A DNA stretch of 64,000 nt from Lentibacillus jeotgali (lineage in GTDB: Bacteria; Bacillota; Bacilli; Bacillales; Amphibacillaceae): contig NZ_AGAV01000005.1 of the NCBI RefSeq assembly GCF_000224785.1, positions 496,001-560,000 of the forward strand. The letters are read 5' to 3'. Shown here piece by piece: positions 62,749-64,000 of this stretch. The translations under genes and the position numbers were made by a program. Under the pieces are notes generated by a model. It was not told where the DNA came from and ran no database searches. It worked only from the letters and a program-made list of their open reading frames with translations. The stretch's first letter is position 1, and every line of letters begins with the position of its first letter.

Positions 62749-63042
62749 GTGAGTGATATGGCAAATAATCAAGTGCTGCAGGCCATCAAAGAATTGCAGG
62801 ATCAAATGAATGGTGGTTTTGAAAAAGTTAATCGACGCTTTGAACAGGTAGATAAACGCTTTGAAGAGGTGGATAAACGTTTTGATGAGGTGGACAAACG
62901 TTTTGAAGCAGTAGAAAATCGGCTTGATCGAATGGATGCAAAAATTGACAGAGTTCAAGGCAGCGTTGATTTGCTTGCTAAGAAAACCTGGGACAATGAA
63001 AAGGATATTCATTGGATAAAAACTACAATAGGACAAGAATAG
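62749..63042 (+). CDS. Coiled-coil protein with 7-residue repeats
   Basis: 97 residues from a GTG preceded by AGAGGGAGGG at 8 bases; an ATG at 62722 lies upstream of this site. The core has four heptads of the form RFExVDK (FEKVNRRFEQVDKRFEEVDK and onward), encoded by 21-bp near-repeats (62818-62912), typical of a parallel coiled coil. The rest is LDRMDAKIDRVQGSVDLLAKK. Similar short proteins are widespread; function unknown. It is followed by a terminator. Confidence 0.75.
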   Translation: MSDMANNQVLQAIKELQDQMNGGFEKVNRRFEQVDKRFEEVDKRFDEVDKRFEAVENRLDRMDAKIDRVQGSVDLLAKKTWDNEKDIHWIKTTIGQE

Positions 63043-63048
63043 CTTGGT

Positions 63049-63073
63049 GCAGTCTGTAGGGCTGCTTTTTTTA
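63049..63073 (+). terminator. Terminator of the coiled-coil gene
   Basis: GCAGTC pairs with GGCTGC, followed by TTTTTTTA. Confidence 0.75.
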
Positions 63074-63103
63074 TTGAATCCGAAAAGCATAGGGAGGATT
63101 TGC

Positions 63104-63886
63104 ATGACTTTCAAGCAATTGGAATCCGAAATATTCAGCATTATATCCGATATTAATTCGCCAATTGGGCTGGTTATCAAAGAAGGGCACCACTCCATAG
63201 CAATCAATGAAAGCATGCCAATGCCTGCTGCCAGTGTCATAAAAATCCCGATCATTATGGAAGCGTTCCGTCAGGCTGAAAATAGTGGATTGAATTTGTC
63301 TGAAACATTAAGGGTTCCGACCGATGCTAAGGTCGGCGGTTCCGGTGTATTACAGTCTTTGTCAGAAGATGCTTCGATGACGCTGCTCGATGTACTGACA
63401 CTCATGATCATTGTCTCGGATAATACCGCCTCTAATCTGGCGCTTAAGCGGGTTGGGATTGATAATGTGAACAGGCTTTGCCATGAGCTGCAATGTCATA
63501 ATACGGAAATCCAGCGCTGTTTTATGGATATGGAAGCAGCCGAAAAAGGTCTGGAAAATACTACAACAGCAGGAGATATGGTCAAATTGCTTGCAGAAAT
63601 TGCCGCACCTAATCTGTTAAGGAAGGAATCTGCCAATAGCATCCTGCATATAATGACCCAGCAGCAGCTTGCCTCCAAATTGCCTGCTTATCATGTGAAC
63701 GACGACGTTATCATTGCCAATAAAACCGGAGAACTTGCACATGCCGAGCATGATGTCGGGATTTTCCAGTATCAGGACAGGACGGTTACTGCTGCGGTTT
63801 TGATGGTTGGCAACAGTGATCATGTCGCAGCGCAGCACGCAATTGCCCGCATCGGAAAAGTGATTATGGCTTACTTGACCGCGTAA
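63104..63886 (+). CDS. Class A beta-lactamase-fold serine hydrolase, no signal peptide
   Basis: 260 residues from the ATG at 63104 (AGGGAGGATTTGC upstream). Active-site motifs: SVIK (Ser44, Lys47), SDN (104-106) and KTG (206-208). The deacylating Glu of the ExxLN loop is not evident in DMEAAEKGLENTTTAGDM, and no signal peptide precedes the domain. A cytoplasmic esterase or peptidase-like role is more likely than antibiotic resistance (inference). Confidence 0.88.
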   Translation: MTFKQLESEIFSIISDINSPIGLVIKEGHHSIAINESMPMPAASVIKIPIIMEAFRQAENSGLNLSETLRVPTDAKVGGSGVLQSLSEDASMTLLDVLTLMIIVSDNTASNLALKRVGIDNVNRLCHELQCHNTEIQRCFMDMEAAEKGLENTTTAGDMVKLLAEIAAPNLLRKESANSILHIMTQQQLASKLPAYHVNDDVIIANKTGELAHAEHDVGIFQYQDRTVTAAVLMVGNSDHVAAQHAIARIGKVIMAYLTA

Positions 63887-63965
63887 GCATGCAACAATTT
63901 TCAGTTCTTCCAATGCGTGATATGATTATTTATAGGATTCTATCAGATAGTTGGGAGCTGAAATT

Positions 63966-64000
63966 TTGGCTATTTTAACGAATGACTGGGCGCCGGTCAT
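63966..64000 (+). CDS. Start of a gene cut by the window, possibly uracil-DNA glycosylase
   Basis: TTG start with TTGGGAGC upstream. Only about 11 residues can be read (LAILTNDWAPV). The motif NDWAP near the N-terminus is found in Ung of related Bacillaceae as I recall it. The identification is tentative. Confidence 0.4.
   Translation, partial: MAILTNDWAPV

Noticed and set aside
63104-63886. Antibiotic-resistance beta-lactamase
   Set aside because: No signal peptide and no evident deacylating Glu, so naming it a resistance gene would overstate the evidence.
1-64000. Prophage, transposase or integrase genes
   Set aside because: No ORF in the window shows transposase, integrase or phage structural motifs; gene order is that of a normal chromosome.

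Overview
The window reads as chromosome of a spore-forming, halophilic or halotolerant Bacillaceae of the Virgibacillus/Lentibacillus/Oceanobacillus type (inference). Grounds: CotO and CotY/CotZ spore-coat genes with sigma-K promoters, an ectABC ectoine operon, a Mistic homologue, the yjcFGH cluster known from Bacillus subtilis, mevalonate-pathway HMG-CoA synthase, and many strong AGGAGG-type ribosome sites with TTG/GTG starts.

Layout. 1-3.2 kb: 3' part of mgtE, cotO, a CotY/CotZ-like gene and two small genes. 3.3-10.5 kb: two DUF421 membrane proteins around yjcFGH and a heterodimeric ABC exporter with one degenerate ATP site. 10.6-11.6 kb: tRNA-Val, a LysR-family remnant, an orphan TPP-riboswitch-like element and an interspersed repeat. 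11.6-18.2 kb: class II deacetylase, mvaS, Mistic, a quinone-oxidoreductase-like gene and a polar amino acid ABC importer. 18.4-20.8 kb: ectABC. 20.8-26 kb: membrane protein, acetyltransferase, metA, and niaR divergent from a small membrane protein plus sodium:solute symporter, with a dyad between them. 26-33.6 kb: sbcDC with a NERD-domain gene on each side and three copies of a 21-bp-periodic repeat. 33.7-43 kb: DAACS symporter, an RpiR regulator and a six-gene sugar-acid operon (gluconate and D-galactonate). 43-51.9 kb: DUF4317 protein, ABC1 kinase-like protein, NAD(P)-binding protein, a large secreted subtilase, an MFS exporter and a 49-residue ORF. 52-62.7 kb: a cobalamin riboswitch followed by corrinoid uptake and salvage genes (btuF, btuC, btuD-cbiZ, cbiB, cobD, cobU, a shortened cbiP, cobS, cobC, a diverged cobU, cobO/pduO type, a cblS-like gene). 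The end holds a coiled-coil protein, a class A beta-lactamase-fold protein and the start of a further gene.

How the genes fit together. The cobalamin block looks like a complete salvage route: capture of corrinoid (BtuFCD), trimming of the side chain (CbiZ domain), rebuilding with aminopropanol phosphate (CobD, CbiB), activation (CobU), joining of alpha-ribazole phosphate (CobS) and final dephosphorylation (CobC). No cobT is present; a CblS-like kinase at the end could supply alpha-ribazole phosphate from imported alpha-ribazole. The cobyric acid synthase gene lacks its glutamine amidotransferase domain but keeps the N-terminal domain and the extreme C-terminal tail. The sugar-acid operon combines gluconokinase and 6-phosphogluconate dehydrogenase with an Entner-Doudoroff-like branch (DgoD, KdgK, aldolase) and one GntP permease.

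The most unusual items are the amidotransferase-less CbiP, the CblS-for-CobT arrangement, the NiaR-linked symporter, Mistic without a potassium channel, the orphan thiamine riboswitch, and two possibly related 21-bp repeat families.
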